DNA from: Spongilla lacustris
Lineage: Eukaryota > Porifera > Demospongiae > Spongillida > Spongillidae
Direction: 5' to 3'
NCBI GenBank assembly: GCA_949361645.1
Contig: OX442415.1
Location: 10,705,071 to 10,769,070 of the forward strand
DNA length: 64,000 bases
Shown: in pieces, positions 44,075 to 55,900 of the stretch
Numbering within the stretch: the first letter of the stretch is position 1
Layout: each line of letters begins with the position of its first letter
The notes under the pieces: model-generated
The model's database searches: none
What the model was told of the DNA's origin: nothing
The model's input: only the letters and a program-made list of their open reading frames with translations
Translations under genes and position numbers: made by a program

Positions 44075-46338
44075 TTAAGTGCAAGTGGGACACTTCCACT
44101 TGTCAGTTCGTGTTCCAACTCCAATGCATTCGGGGTGGAAGCACTGCCTACAAGCACAGCAACGGATCATTGGTTTGCCATTGTCAGGAGCTCGGCATTT
44201 GTATGCAGTATATACCCTTTTCCTAATCTCTTGTACAACACGTGCACGTGGCTGATGGCTTACGACAGTGGAAGGAAATGGGGTTATACTGTATGTGTCA
44301 ACACAGTTCTTGAAGTGGCTATGCAATTCCTTGTAGTGCAGTTGTGTTGGAACTTCCCCATGGATCAATGATGTTGCAAAGGCCACAGCTAATTCCCCAC
44401 ATGCATATCCATTGTCTTGCAGCTGAACATTCATGACTTTGATTGTGATGTGAGAATCTGGACATTGCACATATCTAGCAACAAGTGACATGCATTCCCC
44501 ATCAGGTCTATTTAGCATTGAGTCATAGATGCAAACAGTATCCATTTCTTCCCGAATGTTAGATATTACCAGCCAGTGGTTTTTGTTAACCAGAATAAAC
44601 TGCACAAATTCAAAGCTAGGGACACTGAAGGACATGTTCTGTTGAAGGATAGGATTTTGGAGCCCATCAACTGCAGGAAATGCTTCTCTGGGTAGTACAG
44701 TAGCAGCCTCCATATGCATATCACTCAATCATTCAGTTTTGTCAAGTATTGCTCTATCACCTGGTGACAATAATGGTGCTCTTGATACCTGTGTTGGCAC
44801 TTGAGTGTTTGTGCAAACTGCAGCATTATGACAGAATGAGGAGCACTGTATTCCGTTTTTTTTACAGATGCACCGATTTTTCTGCACCCACTTGAACATT
44901 TGAAGCAGGATTTGGTGAACTTATTACATGGATTGAATTTCAGGGCTGCCTCACAAAGCGACAACGTAATGTCTCCATGCACAACAGTGGCTACACTACC
45001 ATCATAACTCTGCAGGTCTCCACCACAGCACATTCCCTTAATAGTTCAAAACTTTGTTCCAAGCATGTACGTCATTACTTTGTCTCCAAATACTGCAGTT
45101 ATTTCGCAAGGAAGTCTTGGCATGTCTGTTTTGGCCCGATCCATCTTGGGGATACCAATAGTTACTTTGTCACCTACACTGAACACCTGTGTCTTAACTC
45201 CCTTCTTCTTATTGTACTTCACTGCCATATATGTAGCTGACAAATATGTGTTGTCACGAACTTTCTCTCTTATTGCTGTGTGGATTGTTGATTTAGAATC
45301 ACCATCATCTTCCTCCTGCTGTTTGTCACGTGCTTCTGACACCTGTGATGGCAGTTTCAATGTACTAGTGTGCTCTACTTCACCATCTGCATCTACTTCA
45401 TCTTTTGGGCTTGATACTGATTGTGGAGCAACACAGGAGCCAGGAGATTCTAAATTCCCCCATCCTTCAGCATTATTTCCATTATCTCTGACAGTTGGAG
45501 ATGATTGTCTATTTTGTGTTGCTGTGTCAGTAGATGTTTCTGTGTGCGATGTAGCTGTATGAGGATCGTCACAAGTTGATGTTATTGGTAGGTCTTCTTC
45601 ATCTACACAATGTTTTTCAACTCCAGGAAAGATACCAACCGGAGGGTATCTACCAAATACAACACGATAGGGCAAGTCCTTTATGCCTTCATGTCGTTCA
45701 CAATTCATGGAGAACATGATGCGAGGTAACCATGAAACCCAAGGATATTTATTTTCTCCGTGTCACTCATCTTGTTTCATGGCTGCTATCTTATGCTCTA
45801 CAGTGCGATTTCCTCTTTCTACTAGACCCTGTGACTGGGAGTGACGTGGACGACCACTGACAAAGGTCAAATCACCACCCACTTCTCGAACGTAGCACAA
45901 ATCAGATTGTTGACAAATTCTTGTCCATTGTCAGAGTGAAATATTTATGGTGAGCCCAAATACGCCAATACATGTTCTTGTAACATGTATGACACTTCTT
46001 CTGCGGTCTTCCTCTTCAAGGGAAAAAGCACATGAGATTTGGAGAAATGGTCCATAAAATGACCTATGCAGTTATAATCATTGTCGGGACTGTGTCTCAT
46101 ATCTATGAGATCTACTTGAACGCTATCCAGAAAGTCCTTCTCAATTATTGGATGTAATGGAGGCCTTGTGTTTTATGGCTGACTTAGCTGGCAGACAGGA
46201 CAGTGTGTGCAAAACTCCTGCAAAAAGCCTCTTGTTATTCCAAAGTAATGATATTGCACCTTCATAAGGAAAAATAATGCATGCCATAATGAAATCCAAA
46301 TTCAGATCAAAGCTGTTGTGAAGCTTACTAGGTCTCAA
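44075..46338 (-). pseudogene. Second Ginger1-type transposase copy, degenerate
   Basis: Reading the minus strand: the integrase core lies at about 45720-46140 and keeps HSDNGQEFVNNL but carries several stops. The acidic and linker region plus C-terminal domain (FSVGDKVTIGIPKMDR) form an open frame at 45046-45717. A cysteine cluster with a frameshift lies at 44725-45033. A long open C-terminus at 44075-44728 holds a Ulp1-like protease (NKNHWLVIS, CIYDSM, YACGELAVA) followed by a PHD-type zinc finger (RCCACRQCFHPECIGV ... WKCPTC). It therefore preserves the tail that is missing at 2405. Its integrase is dead, but the protease-PHD frame is intact. Confidence 0.72.
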
Positions 46339-47575
46339 TTGGAAGTGTGCCGATGCCAGGAAACTTCTGTCTTCCTTGGTAGATGTAGCAGCAGTTGACC
46401 CACATGTGGCCTTGTCTCTCTTGCGTTTGTGTGGCAGCTATTGCAGATTGGTCCACCTTGCTAGGGCCACTCCATCAAGTCTGGCAGGTTCTTTGAAGCT
46501 GTTTGATGAAGAAGTAAGAAGGTGCTTCTCATCTTGCTTTTCCATCGACACAACGGACACAGCCTGGACACAGGCCCAGCTTAGCTTAGGTTTTGGGGGA
46601 CTTGGTTTGCGCTCTCTATCCCACCACTCATGTGCAGCATTTATAGCTTCATTATCAACATCAGGTTGTAGCAATGCTGATAATGTACATCTGCAACAGG
46701 CAATCATTCAGTTCAACAATCAGGTCTCTACATCAGATGCAATCACAGCAGAAGGAGTATCATCAACACCTGTTACTCAGCGTTCTCTGTCTAAGAAATT
46801 GGAATGCCACCTTTTTAATTCTTTGTTAGGGGCTTCCTCTATAGCAGACAGAGCTCGCCTATTATCTGTTTCGGCTTCTCATGCTGCATCATGGTTGTCC
46901 ATGACTCCATCTCTGGCCTTGGGTTTGCACCTTGAACCTTATGAACTTCATGCCTCTATAAGGTGGTGGTTAGGGTTGGACACCTCTGGTGGTTCTCTGT
47001 GTCCTGTCTGCTCTCAGAAAGGCCTGAACCCACTTGGGCACCACGCTACCACATGTACTCATGGAGGTGATGTAGTGACCCAACATAACCTGTTACGGGA
47101 TGTTGTGGCTAACCTTTTTCGTCAGGCTCACATGGGAGTCACAGTAGAGGCGGGCTATGGCCTTACAAATGATAATAGCCGTTCACGCCCAGCAGATGAC
47201 CTGGTAACAAGATGGGAAAAGGGTTTGCCTGCAGCTTTGGATATAACAGGGACATCCCCACTTAATCCTGCCATCCTTGATGAGTCTTGTTCAACAGCTG
47301 GAGTAGCTGTAGTAGCCGCAGAGTCCCGCAAACATGTTGCTAATGACCCTAAGTGCTTTGAGCTGGGGTGGATCTGTGTTCCATTGGCTGTAGAAACCTA
47401 TGGGAATTGGGGGGTGGAGGCCCAAGAGACATTTTCCCGCCTAGCCTCTCTACTTGCTGCAAGCCACAGTGTGTCAAAATCAAAGGCAACAGCTGACATT
47501 TATGGTTGCTTAAACCTGACCCTGACCAGGTCTGTGGCCAGGGCTATCCTGGCCAGGGGTCTAAGGCCAAAATAG
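46335..47575 (+). pseudogene. 5'-truncated LINE with restriction-like endonuclease domain
   Basis: An open frame of about 400 codons starts after the Ginger1 tail and ends at a stop at 47573-47575. The first 150 residues correspond to the region after the RT palm. Near residue 225 a zinc finger CPVCSQKGLNPLGHHATTC is followed by HNLLRDVV, then RPADDLVTRW and AALDITGTSPL. The CCHC, RPxD and xxD order matches the restriction-like endonuclease of R2/CRE-type LINEs, which nick target DNA. The RT itself is missing here, as expected from 5' truncation. Relatives occur at 27110, 33945, 47955 and 62765. Confidence 0.65.
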
Positions 47576-47954
47576 ATGTTATGGTGCTCAAAATTAGTAT
47601 TAGTATTATAATAATGATTATGTGTGATGTATATTATATTTATTATGTCCTTTACCAATAGTCCCCTCACATGCACATTATAAATACTTTATGCAATTAT
47701 TGAAGAACTAATCAACATTATACTGCAAGTAAATCCAGTGTAAGGAAAATGTTATGTTCTCCAGTAACTATACTACTCTCTCCTGTCAGGTGTAACACTA
47801 TGGCTCGAATGTTACCTACCATATATCAACGTGGTATTGTTTATATTTTACCCTCCCTCAGTCAACCTAATCTAAAAATACGTATAGATCTAAGTCTGAA
47901 GGGACAGATGAAAGTCATCCTAACATATTAATACTTTGGCATCCACTGGGCAGT

Positions 47955-48130
47955 CTGTCATCCACCTCAGGTGTTCAGCAAGGTGATCCACTTGGCTCCC
48001 TTCTATTTTCTCTCGTTATTCACCTGTCATCATTGGAATCGAGAATGCTTGTGAGTCCCTATTTTTCAACAAATGGTACTTGGACGATGGTGCTCTGGCT
48101 GGGTCCAAGACTAGCATCGATCAGGCCCTA
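47955..48130 (+). pseudogene. LINE reverse transcriptase fragment
   Basis: Encodes SGVQQGDPLGSLLFSLVIH and, after a frame change, YLDDGALAG, which are RT motifs including the catalytic DD pair. It probably belongs to the same LINE family as 46335-47575 but lies downstream of it, so it is a separate insertion or a rearranged piece. Confidence 0.65.
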
Positions 48131-48139
48131 TCTATCTCG

Positions 48140-49035
48140 AATAATCAGGGTCCCCCCCCCCCCCCCCCCCCTTGGTAGAGGCGCCATTACACGTACAGCT
48201 GCAGCTGTTAGTTACCGCTTACCTTTCAACTAAAAACCAACACTCCAGTCGTAGCTCTATGCCCCGAGCGCTGTTTGGTGCACAAAGAGCGTAACCATGC
48301 GACACAGATTGGGTTTTCTAATACGTGTGCACATAAATGTGCACTTGGCGGTGAAAGCGGAGTTCCATTATTGTACTTAAAAAATAACAATGCACAGAAA
48401 GAAGCCATGTGAAAACTGTTAATGGACCTATTGACGAAAGGGCAAAGTCATGCTATCAGATGACCACTAACAGTTTTAATTTCACAAATCACAACTATCA
48501 CATACATGTATAGGATAGCCCTAGCTATTAGGCTTAAAAACGTTCCCTTTTCCTCTTGAGAGGCAAAGGACCCTTGCAGATATAGTCTATGCCTGCTGCA
48601 CGTTTCTTCTGGCGAAGAGGTCGCCATTATACGAACATGTGATCCACAGTTAACTAAGTGTTATTAATTTCAGACTGTGCAACGTGCAACGCAAATGGTA
48701 TATCATTGCGTGATATAATATATGTGTGGAACTCGTGTGTGACAAGCATCCAGACCATCATAATATATGGTGCCACCATTTTAATTTTAAAACAGCCGCA
48801 CGGCCGGTTGAAATTTTTGGATCCACTCTCCTTTTATACGCCAACTCCTCCTTTACATCCTTAACACACGCATTCTAGAGCCAACCTTCCTGGATCCTAA
48901 CCTTGAACCATGCCGCTTAAGTGCTACAGGAAGGTCGGTTGAGGGCGCTAAGGACGTCGTGCCACTGGTGCGTGTATACATGCATGTATATATTCACGTA
49001 CGTTCACGCTCGTCTATCTGTTTCGTTTTAGATGA
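48140..49035. other. No gene recognised
   Basis: C-tract at 48151-48170; otherwise unique sequence without a supported exon. Confidence 0.4.
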
Positions 49036-49039
49036 TATT

Positions 49040-49089
49040 ACAAGTCGCAATTGCGCAGCAACCATGGTTGCTGCGCAATTGCGACTTGT
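49040..49089. repeat. Perfect 50-bp palindrome
   Basis: ACAAGTCGCAATTGCGCAGC is followed by AACC and then the exact reverse complement, with CCATGG at the centre and no mismatch. It could extrude as a cruciform. Confidence 0.95.
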
Positions 49090-49219
49090 TTGAAAGAACT
49101 GATGACAACGACTCCATGGAGTAAGGTACTAGATAATCATTCAAAATTAGCAGCTGTTCATTGTATATACATGTATATAGGTATAGATGTGTATGCATGC
49201 TTAATCTTGTATACATATT

Positions 49220-49486
49220 CAGGGGCGGATACAGGGGGGGCAACCCCCCTATTTGTCCAAATTCCTTTTTTTTGCACGCAGTTTTAGGGGGTTTTGGGGT
49301 TTACAACCCCCTCTTTTGTCCAAAAACCTTGTTTTTTGCACGCACGCGGACAGCACCCCCCCCCTCCCCCCCCCACCCCCCCGCTCGTAGAATCGGCCGA
49401 AGCGGACAGCACCCTCCCCCCCCCCCCCCCCCGTCTTATTATTCATTAACAACCCCCCCTTGCCTGAAATCCTGTATCCGCCCCTG
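49220..49486. mobile_element. MITE with CAGGGGCGGATACAGG ends
   Basis: Starts CAGGGGCGGATACAGG and ends with its exact complement. ATATT flanks both sides. The inside has the GAATCGGCCGAAGCGGACAG unit and C-tracts shared with 23440-23660. CAGGGGCGGAT ends are common in hAT-like MITEs; the 5-bp flank is shorter than usual for hAT. Confidence 0.8.
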
Positions 49487-49522
49487 ATATTCAACACCCC
49501 GCATGCCGTGGACTGAACGACT

Positions 49523-50378
49523 TCATGACCGTTGAACAGGGTAGTTGCATTGTAGGTCAAATGTACAGCCGTCATCTGTTGCTAAGGCTTTTACAAAGGC
49601 AGTTGTAATTTGCAGTGTATCTCTGTCAAAATAAAGGTGCACTCTGTAACTAGCATTCAGGCCATTCCCATAATTTGATACACAAATACGATCCTTTCCT
49701 TTTGTTATCACAGCTGCACGGTTTCCTTGTCTTGTGCTGCAATATGCGTACATTGCTTGTAGATGCGCCACTGTCTGCGGTATGGTCCATGCAGTTGGAA
49801 AGAAGCACAAATCATAAGGCCGCTTTTCTTTAGTCACCCACTCATTCCTATAGATAGTTCATAATTTGTGTGTAGCAATTCTTGCAACACAGCACTCCTG
49901 TGTGTTTATTATCTGCAGAGGTGAATTGGAGGTATTTGCGACTGAATTGAACGCATGCATGCACTGCTCACACCCTGCGAAGTATTTCGCATTACCTTCA
50001 AGAACGCCTAGGCTCCTTTGGTCGGAGGCGATAAGACGGGCGCACGAGGGCAATGCATGCACCATTGGTAAGGGCGTGAAATCAATCCGCTGTCCTTTCT
50101 CCCTTTTCGCTATGAGACAGAGCCCCGTGTACTTGTCCGCAGAATATGTGCATGTGTTAAAGGAATTATGGCCGCATTTCTTGTATTACTCCCCTCGGAA
50201 AGCGTTGGACTGCCCATGCATGTCACAACGGAAAGTGCTGGGATCCTGAAATGAATGCAACACTACATGCCATATCAAATTGAGAATTTCCAATGATATA
50301 TACCGTAGGCGTAAGCGGCGTAACTGCTTGCAAGCAACTGAGAAAGACGCAAATAACTGTAAACCACACAACGTTCAT
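49523..50378 (-). CDS. Predicted secreted protein gene with one in-frame stop (three exons, about 223 codons)
   Basis: Exon 1 (50304-50378) encodes MNVVWFTVICVFLSCLQA, a typical signal peptide, and ends at GTATAT in phase 0. Exon 2 (49974-50245, after TTTCAG) has a TAA at 50186-50188 but otherwise stays open. A GTGTGA donor leaves phase 2. Exon 3 (49523-49847, after CTATAG) restores the frame and ends at a stop. The mature part would have about ten cysteines and one NAS glycosylation site. No family is recognised. The TAA could be a true mutation, an assembly error or an unrecognised splice, so the gene may be a recent pseudogene. The exon 2 donor is the least certain junction. Confidence 0.5.
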
Positions 50379-50420
50379 TTTCCACGCTCATCGCACTGTA
50401 TATCTTCCGTGAATGCTTTC

Positions 50421-50428
50421 CTTTTATA
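50421..50428 (-). promoter_or_regulatory. TATA box of the secreted-protein gene
   Basis: TATAAAAG, followed by G, on the minus strand about 43 bp before the ATG at 50378. A near-ideal TATA at the right distance supports the gene call. Confidence 0.65.
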
Positions 50429-50456
50429 GACCGTTTTGGGTGACAATTTATTCATA

Positions 50457-51017
50457 AGGATCTGCTGCCATTTTGACGAGCAAGTCAATACATGCATGTA
50501 TTTGGTTTCTGCTGTTTTCTGCTCAAAATGACTGCAGGGACAACGGAACCGCTACGGCCCCGTATACCATGCACTTATATATGAAGCTAAGGTGGATGAT
50601 TATGTTTGTTTGAAGGTGATGGGCACGCATGTGCAATGTTGCTTACAGGATATGTTTCCTTTTCCTAGTTTCATTGCGTGTATTAACATTACAAATTTAC
50701 AATTGGCACCTTAATTTTTTTCTATGACAAGTCAACGAAGTATGGGGGCTTGTGTAGTGTCTGGATCTGCTGCCATCTATGCATGCAGGGGCGACGGAAC
50801 CGCTACGTATACGGCTCCGTATACCATGCATTTATACAATTATTTATTATGAAGCTAAGGTGGTAGTGGTGATGATGAATATGTTTGTTTGAAGGTGATG
50901 GGCACGCGTGTGCAATGTTGCTTACAGGATATGTATCCTTTTCCTAGTTTCATTGCGTGTATTAACATTTACAAATTTACAATTGGCACCTTAATTTTTT
51001 TCTATGACAACAAGTCC
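50457..51017 (+). repeat. Tandem duplication of ~270 bp
   Basis: 50457-50732 and 50761-51017 share CGGAACCGCTACG through AATTGGCACCTTAATTTTTT with small indels. Confidence 0.85.
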
Positions 51018-52415
51018 TACCAAACCTCACTTTAACATACAGTAACTTGTTTCCTTTATTTTTACACCACCAATCCTACATGCCACCAGTCACTTTCACG
51101 ATAGAGAAGTTTTTGATTTACTTGTCCCCCTAATATTTTTTTCTCTGCCAGGAGTGTTCAGTCAATATAATATATGGTTTAGTGTATTCGTTGCAATGCT
51201 TAGATTCCTCTTATTAGTATCGGTTAATCCGAATAACCCTCTTCTTAACTTTATTGATAGGCCTACCTTTGTTATTCGGATATCTCTTAATCTGCCTGTA
51301 GGAGTTCTAGCTCCAACCCATCTTCCTCTACTTGGTTGTTATCCACTTGTACACCGGCTTCTTCCAGTTGGCATTGACTCATGCAATGCTGTCAGTAACC
51401 ATCACTCAGCATCTGCAGTCATCCAGCGCTGTTCACCACTCCAGCTTTGACATGTCTAATAATTCAGTTCATTGCGTGTTTATTGTTGTAGTGCCTGTTT
51501 TATTTTTGTAATGCCCGCTATTGTTATCATTTCTAACAGCGGAGCAACTAGCTATATAGGTTATGATATTAGTGTGGACAGTTCACATTGAACATATGTG
51601 ATGCTAATAGAAGGTTGTTAGTATCTTATTCAGTCACATGTATGTGCAGGTAATTGGTAGTCTTATACCTAGACTATGCTTCCCACAGCTGTAGATGGAT
51701 TACATCATTGATATGGTCTTTCCATGTACACATGTAGTGGTGATGTAATTAATCAGCAGCTTGGTAATCAATGTCTAGGTATGAGACCACTCCCTATTTA
51801 CATGTGGTACAATTCCCATCACTAGCGATTGACAGAAATCCATAGAGGATAATTAACCTTAATATTACCTTTCCCCCCTAGACAGACACTTAACACCGCG
51901 TCCGTGAAATTCGAATGTTTTTTGGTCGAACTCAACTTTTTAAAAATTAGTCGGAACGCCCCAATTGTCTGGAAAAGCATATTTTTATACAGTTCAACTA
52001 TCGACAATACATTTGGCGTTGTTGTCTGCCTTATATATATCATGGACACGGACCTGTATGTGTTCAAAGTGACGCGGTTGGATAATTTTCGGTTACGAGT
52101 TGATTTTCGGTTACGAGTTGATTGCAGTTTGCTTGTACAATGTATAACAAAGCATGCAGTACTAGTTGCAATGTATATATACACCTCCATGTACATACAT
52201 ACAACTCCGCCGCATAAATTTCTACCCGTCAAATATCTGCATTTCACTCCCGATATTGGTCCACAATTTACCACTATAAGCACGCATCTGCATTCTAGTC
52301 CTCATGCTAAGCATTCGACCTGGTCCCGATATGTATCCCGATACGAACATTGCTGCATACTGATGTATAAGCATATGGTATCATATGCAGAGTCTGCATA
52401 GTTCTGCATACGATA
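51018..52415. other. No gene recognised; small inverted repeat
   Basis: TACCTAGAC near 51667 and GTCTAGGTA near 51776 bracket about 118 bp that may be a tiny MITE. Two direct copies of TTTTCGGTTACGAGTTGA lie at 52087-52120. No exon is supported. Confidence 0.4.
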
Positions 52416-52418
52416 CAC

Positions 52419-52900
52419 CACAGGAAAAAATGTTGCCGTACCAATATTGGGAAATGGGTTGGGAAATCATCGTTTCCCACCCTAAAATTACCAAGGTCCG
52501 GAACATCGAACAAAATCCAAGTTAGTGAATTTTCTTTTCCCATTATTGGTATTAAATCTTTCAACCTCCGGAACATTAAGCAATTCCAATGTATGGTTTT
52601 TAATTTCCCAGATTGGTTATCGAGGGATTCCTAGGTTGGTAATATAGCGAATTCCGTACATCGAACAATTTTCCAATGTGGGATTTTTTCATTCCTGAGA
52701 TTGGAATTTTTGCATTGGAAATACCAACATCCAAGCTTCAAAATGAAGCTAATTATAAGGAATATTTTTAAGTCCCACATTGTAAATTGCAACTTACAAT
52801 TTGGATTTTTCCTAAGGTCAGAGTAAATACTATATATATAAGTACACATAGATATAGGTACCTGCAACGGTTGGAATAAATGCATGTAATGAATTGAAGC
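52419..52900. repeat. Left terminal inverted repeat and subterminal repeats
   Basis: The TIR occupies 52419-52455. It is followed by repeated TTGGGAAAT, CCAATGT and AGATTGG words with roughly 30-60 bp spacing up to about 52730. Confidence 0.75.
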
Positions 52901-52944
52901 AACCCGCAAAAAGTACTAGCAAGTGCACAACTGTAACGTTATCT

Positions 52945-55900
52945 CTACATGTAGTTGGTCTTCACATCCTCCGATCTTATGTTATACAATTTGGCTTTGG
53001 GTTTCAATGTCACAGCTCCATGATGAAGAAGGGTGGTTGCTATGGGCTTCATGGCCTCTACTTTAGGAAGTCGCATTATTTTCTGACACTCAGAGGCAGA
53101 CAATAAAGGTTTGAGGGCTGCTTTGATTGAAGTTGAAGAGATTTCCTTCAAATGTTTGACTTGAAAGTACTTCATATTTATCACTTCTGCTGATCGCTGT
53201 GATAGATCTAGACCTGAATGTGTAAAACCACATAAGCATTATGTAAATAATTTCATTCAAACTTACTGCCATCTTCATCTTCATTAATTGATGCCACTTC
53301 TGACACTTTGTCCACATCTGACACTTTGTCCACTTTCGACACTTTGTCCACTTTCGACACTTTGTCCACTTTCGACACTTTGTCCACTTTCGACACTTTG
53401 TCCACTTTCGACACTTTGTCCACTTCTGACACTTTGTCCACTTTTGACACTTTGTCCACTTTCGACACTTTGTCCACTTTCGACACTTTGTCCACTTTCG
53501 ACACTTTGTCCACTTTCGACACTTTGTCCACTTCTGGCACTTTGTCCACTTCTGACACTTTGTCCACTTCTGACACTTTGTCCACTTCTGACACTTCCGA
53601 CACTTTGTCCTCTTCTGACACTTTGTCCACTTTCGACACTTTGTCCACTTTCGACACTTTGTCCACTTTTGACACTTTGTCCACTTTCGACACTTTGCCC
53701 ACTTCCGACACTTTGTCCACTTCTGGCACTTTGTCCACTTCTGGCACTTTGTCCACTTCTGACACTTTGTCCACTTCTGACACTTTGTCCACTTCTGACA
53801 CTTCCGACACTTTGTCCTCTTCTGACACTTTGTCCATGTCTGACACTATGTCCACTTCTGACATTTTGTCCTCGTCTGACACTTCGTCCACTTCTGACAT
53901 TTTGTCCTCGTCTGACGATTTGTCCACTAAGTGTATAATGCCATATAAAAATAACATTGCAGATAACATTAATTATTAAGTAACAGATACTGGAAGGGAT
54001 TTCTGTCTAGTCTTTACACACCAAACGTTTCTTCAGACCCATGAGTACTGCCAATGCACAGCCCAACTCACTAAATTATAATTACTAACCACCTTTCCAA
54101 ACACCCATTCTCTTCATTCTGTTCTTTGAATATAAAATTATCACATACTGTAGTTATTTGGCTTATCACAATCACAAACTTGTTTCTGCATTGTAGCGTA
54201 TATTGTTATAATAGCTTATAATTAGCAGTATTGATAGCTCTTAAAAAAACAGTACCTTCAAGCAGTGTAGTGTTGCCAAGTGTTCTTTCCTCATTTTTTT
54301 CCCCTTTGTAGTTTTGCACATGGATAAAAATAATTATTATAAAAATTGATAACCCAGGATGATATACTAATTTCAAGCTGCTTACAACATACAAACTTCA
54401 AAGTTGAGAATTTATGATTGGATAACAGTGTCTAGCTAGCTAGTTATCCCAAATAATATACTGTTTACCTTTGTCAGGTACCTTGCTTGCATGCCGTCCA
54501 CTCTTCTAAAATGGTATAAATAAAGCAGGTGAATTTAATTCATTAAAGTATTCCCCTTCAATACATACCTTGCCATAATCATGCCCTTTTCTTACTTGCC
54601 TACGGCGTTCTGCCAAAGTGTCAAGGATGTGGCTTCTTATGGCACGCTTCCCAAAATACTCACATGATGAGCTTTGTACCAAAGACTCCACAAGTTATTC
54701 CAATTGCTGCATTTCTGATGACCCTTTACGGAAAGTAGGAATACAATTGCCAGGCCATGTTTCACATGCAGCAATCTTGATTTTCTTTCTCCTAAAAATA
54801 AAAAATAAATTCAAACTGCATGTTACTAGCACAGTGCAGAACATACATCAATAAGTATCCTCTCTTCTTCTCAGGTGCCAAAGATTGAAGCTGCTTCATT
54901 CTTAGCTTTCCTGAACTTTTCAAATCGCTGCTGGAGCTGCTCAGGCTGTTACTACTGGTGCTGGCACTGCAACTGCTGTCGTTGGGACCACCAACAACCA
55001 ACATTCGGAATTTCATTTGGTCATGAACTGTATCAAGACCACAGGCTTTGTACTGGTCAACTGCTCCACACGTTGCCAACATTATGGCACTCATTCCATC
55101 CATTTTTTGTTCTGAGCAAGTGAAATAGATTTGCAGTTGAGTTTACAATTCACTGCATGAGATTCTATGCAATGGCAATGTGAATAGAATGAAATTACCA
55201 CTCTACCTAATGTGGCTTCTAAAATAATCTGACATCAGCTAGGAATTTTTATGATACCTTTTTCTTATCAGACCTCAGATATGGCCATAAAAAACTTCCT
55301 ATATTCAAAAGGATGGGCCAATATCAAGCAAGAATAAACAATTCCCTATAAATACATGTAACAGTTAGTATTCTAACACATAGTGCTCACAATCACACCC
55401 ACAAAGACAGTACAACCTACACGTTCATTTTCAGAAGTCTAAAATAGCTGATACTAGAGAACCAACAACTGTAAATAATTTGATTGAAACTTTACTACTG
55501 TTTGGAGCTACCATTGTTCATTAATAGCAATACTGTTTAATTGTACCCTTGATGTAAATACAAATCAAAAAGTCAATAAACCATTTAAAGGAAGCCTAGA
55601 AGTCATATAAACAAGGTGCCATTTCTCTGTCATTTGCACTTGGTTCACCTTAACCTAGCAAGTTGTTTTAGTAGTTGCACATGAGCATGGGCCTAATTTA
55701 TTTTGCATTGCATGTTTTTTTTTAAATCAGTTTGAGGGATTTAATGTCCTGGGCGTGTTTCGCGGTGTACATTTTACATGGTGCAGGGGTACGCAAAACA
55801 AAGTTTTTTTGCGTGCCTTCCGCCATTTCAGCATATTGTAGTCAGTGAAGTTTGAATGTTTTGCTATGTTGTATAAGCCTTATCTGTTTGGATCGACGCT

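Noticed and set aside
53288..53979. Plus-strand frames of repeated DTLSTF or TLCPLL
   Set aside because: Antisense of the 18-bp minisatellite that is translated in gene A on the minus strand with correct splice phases.
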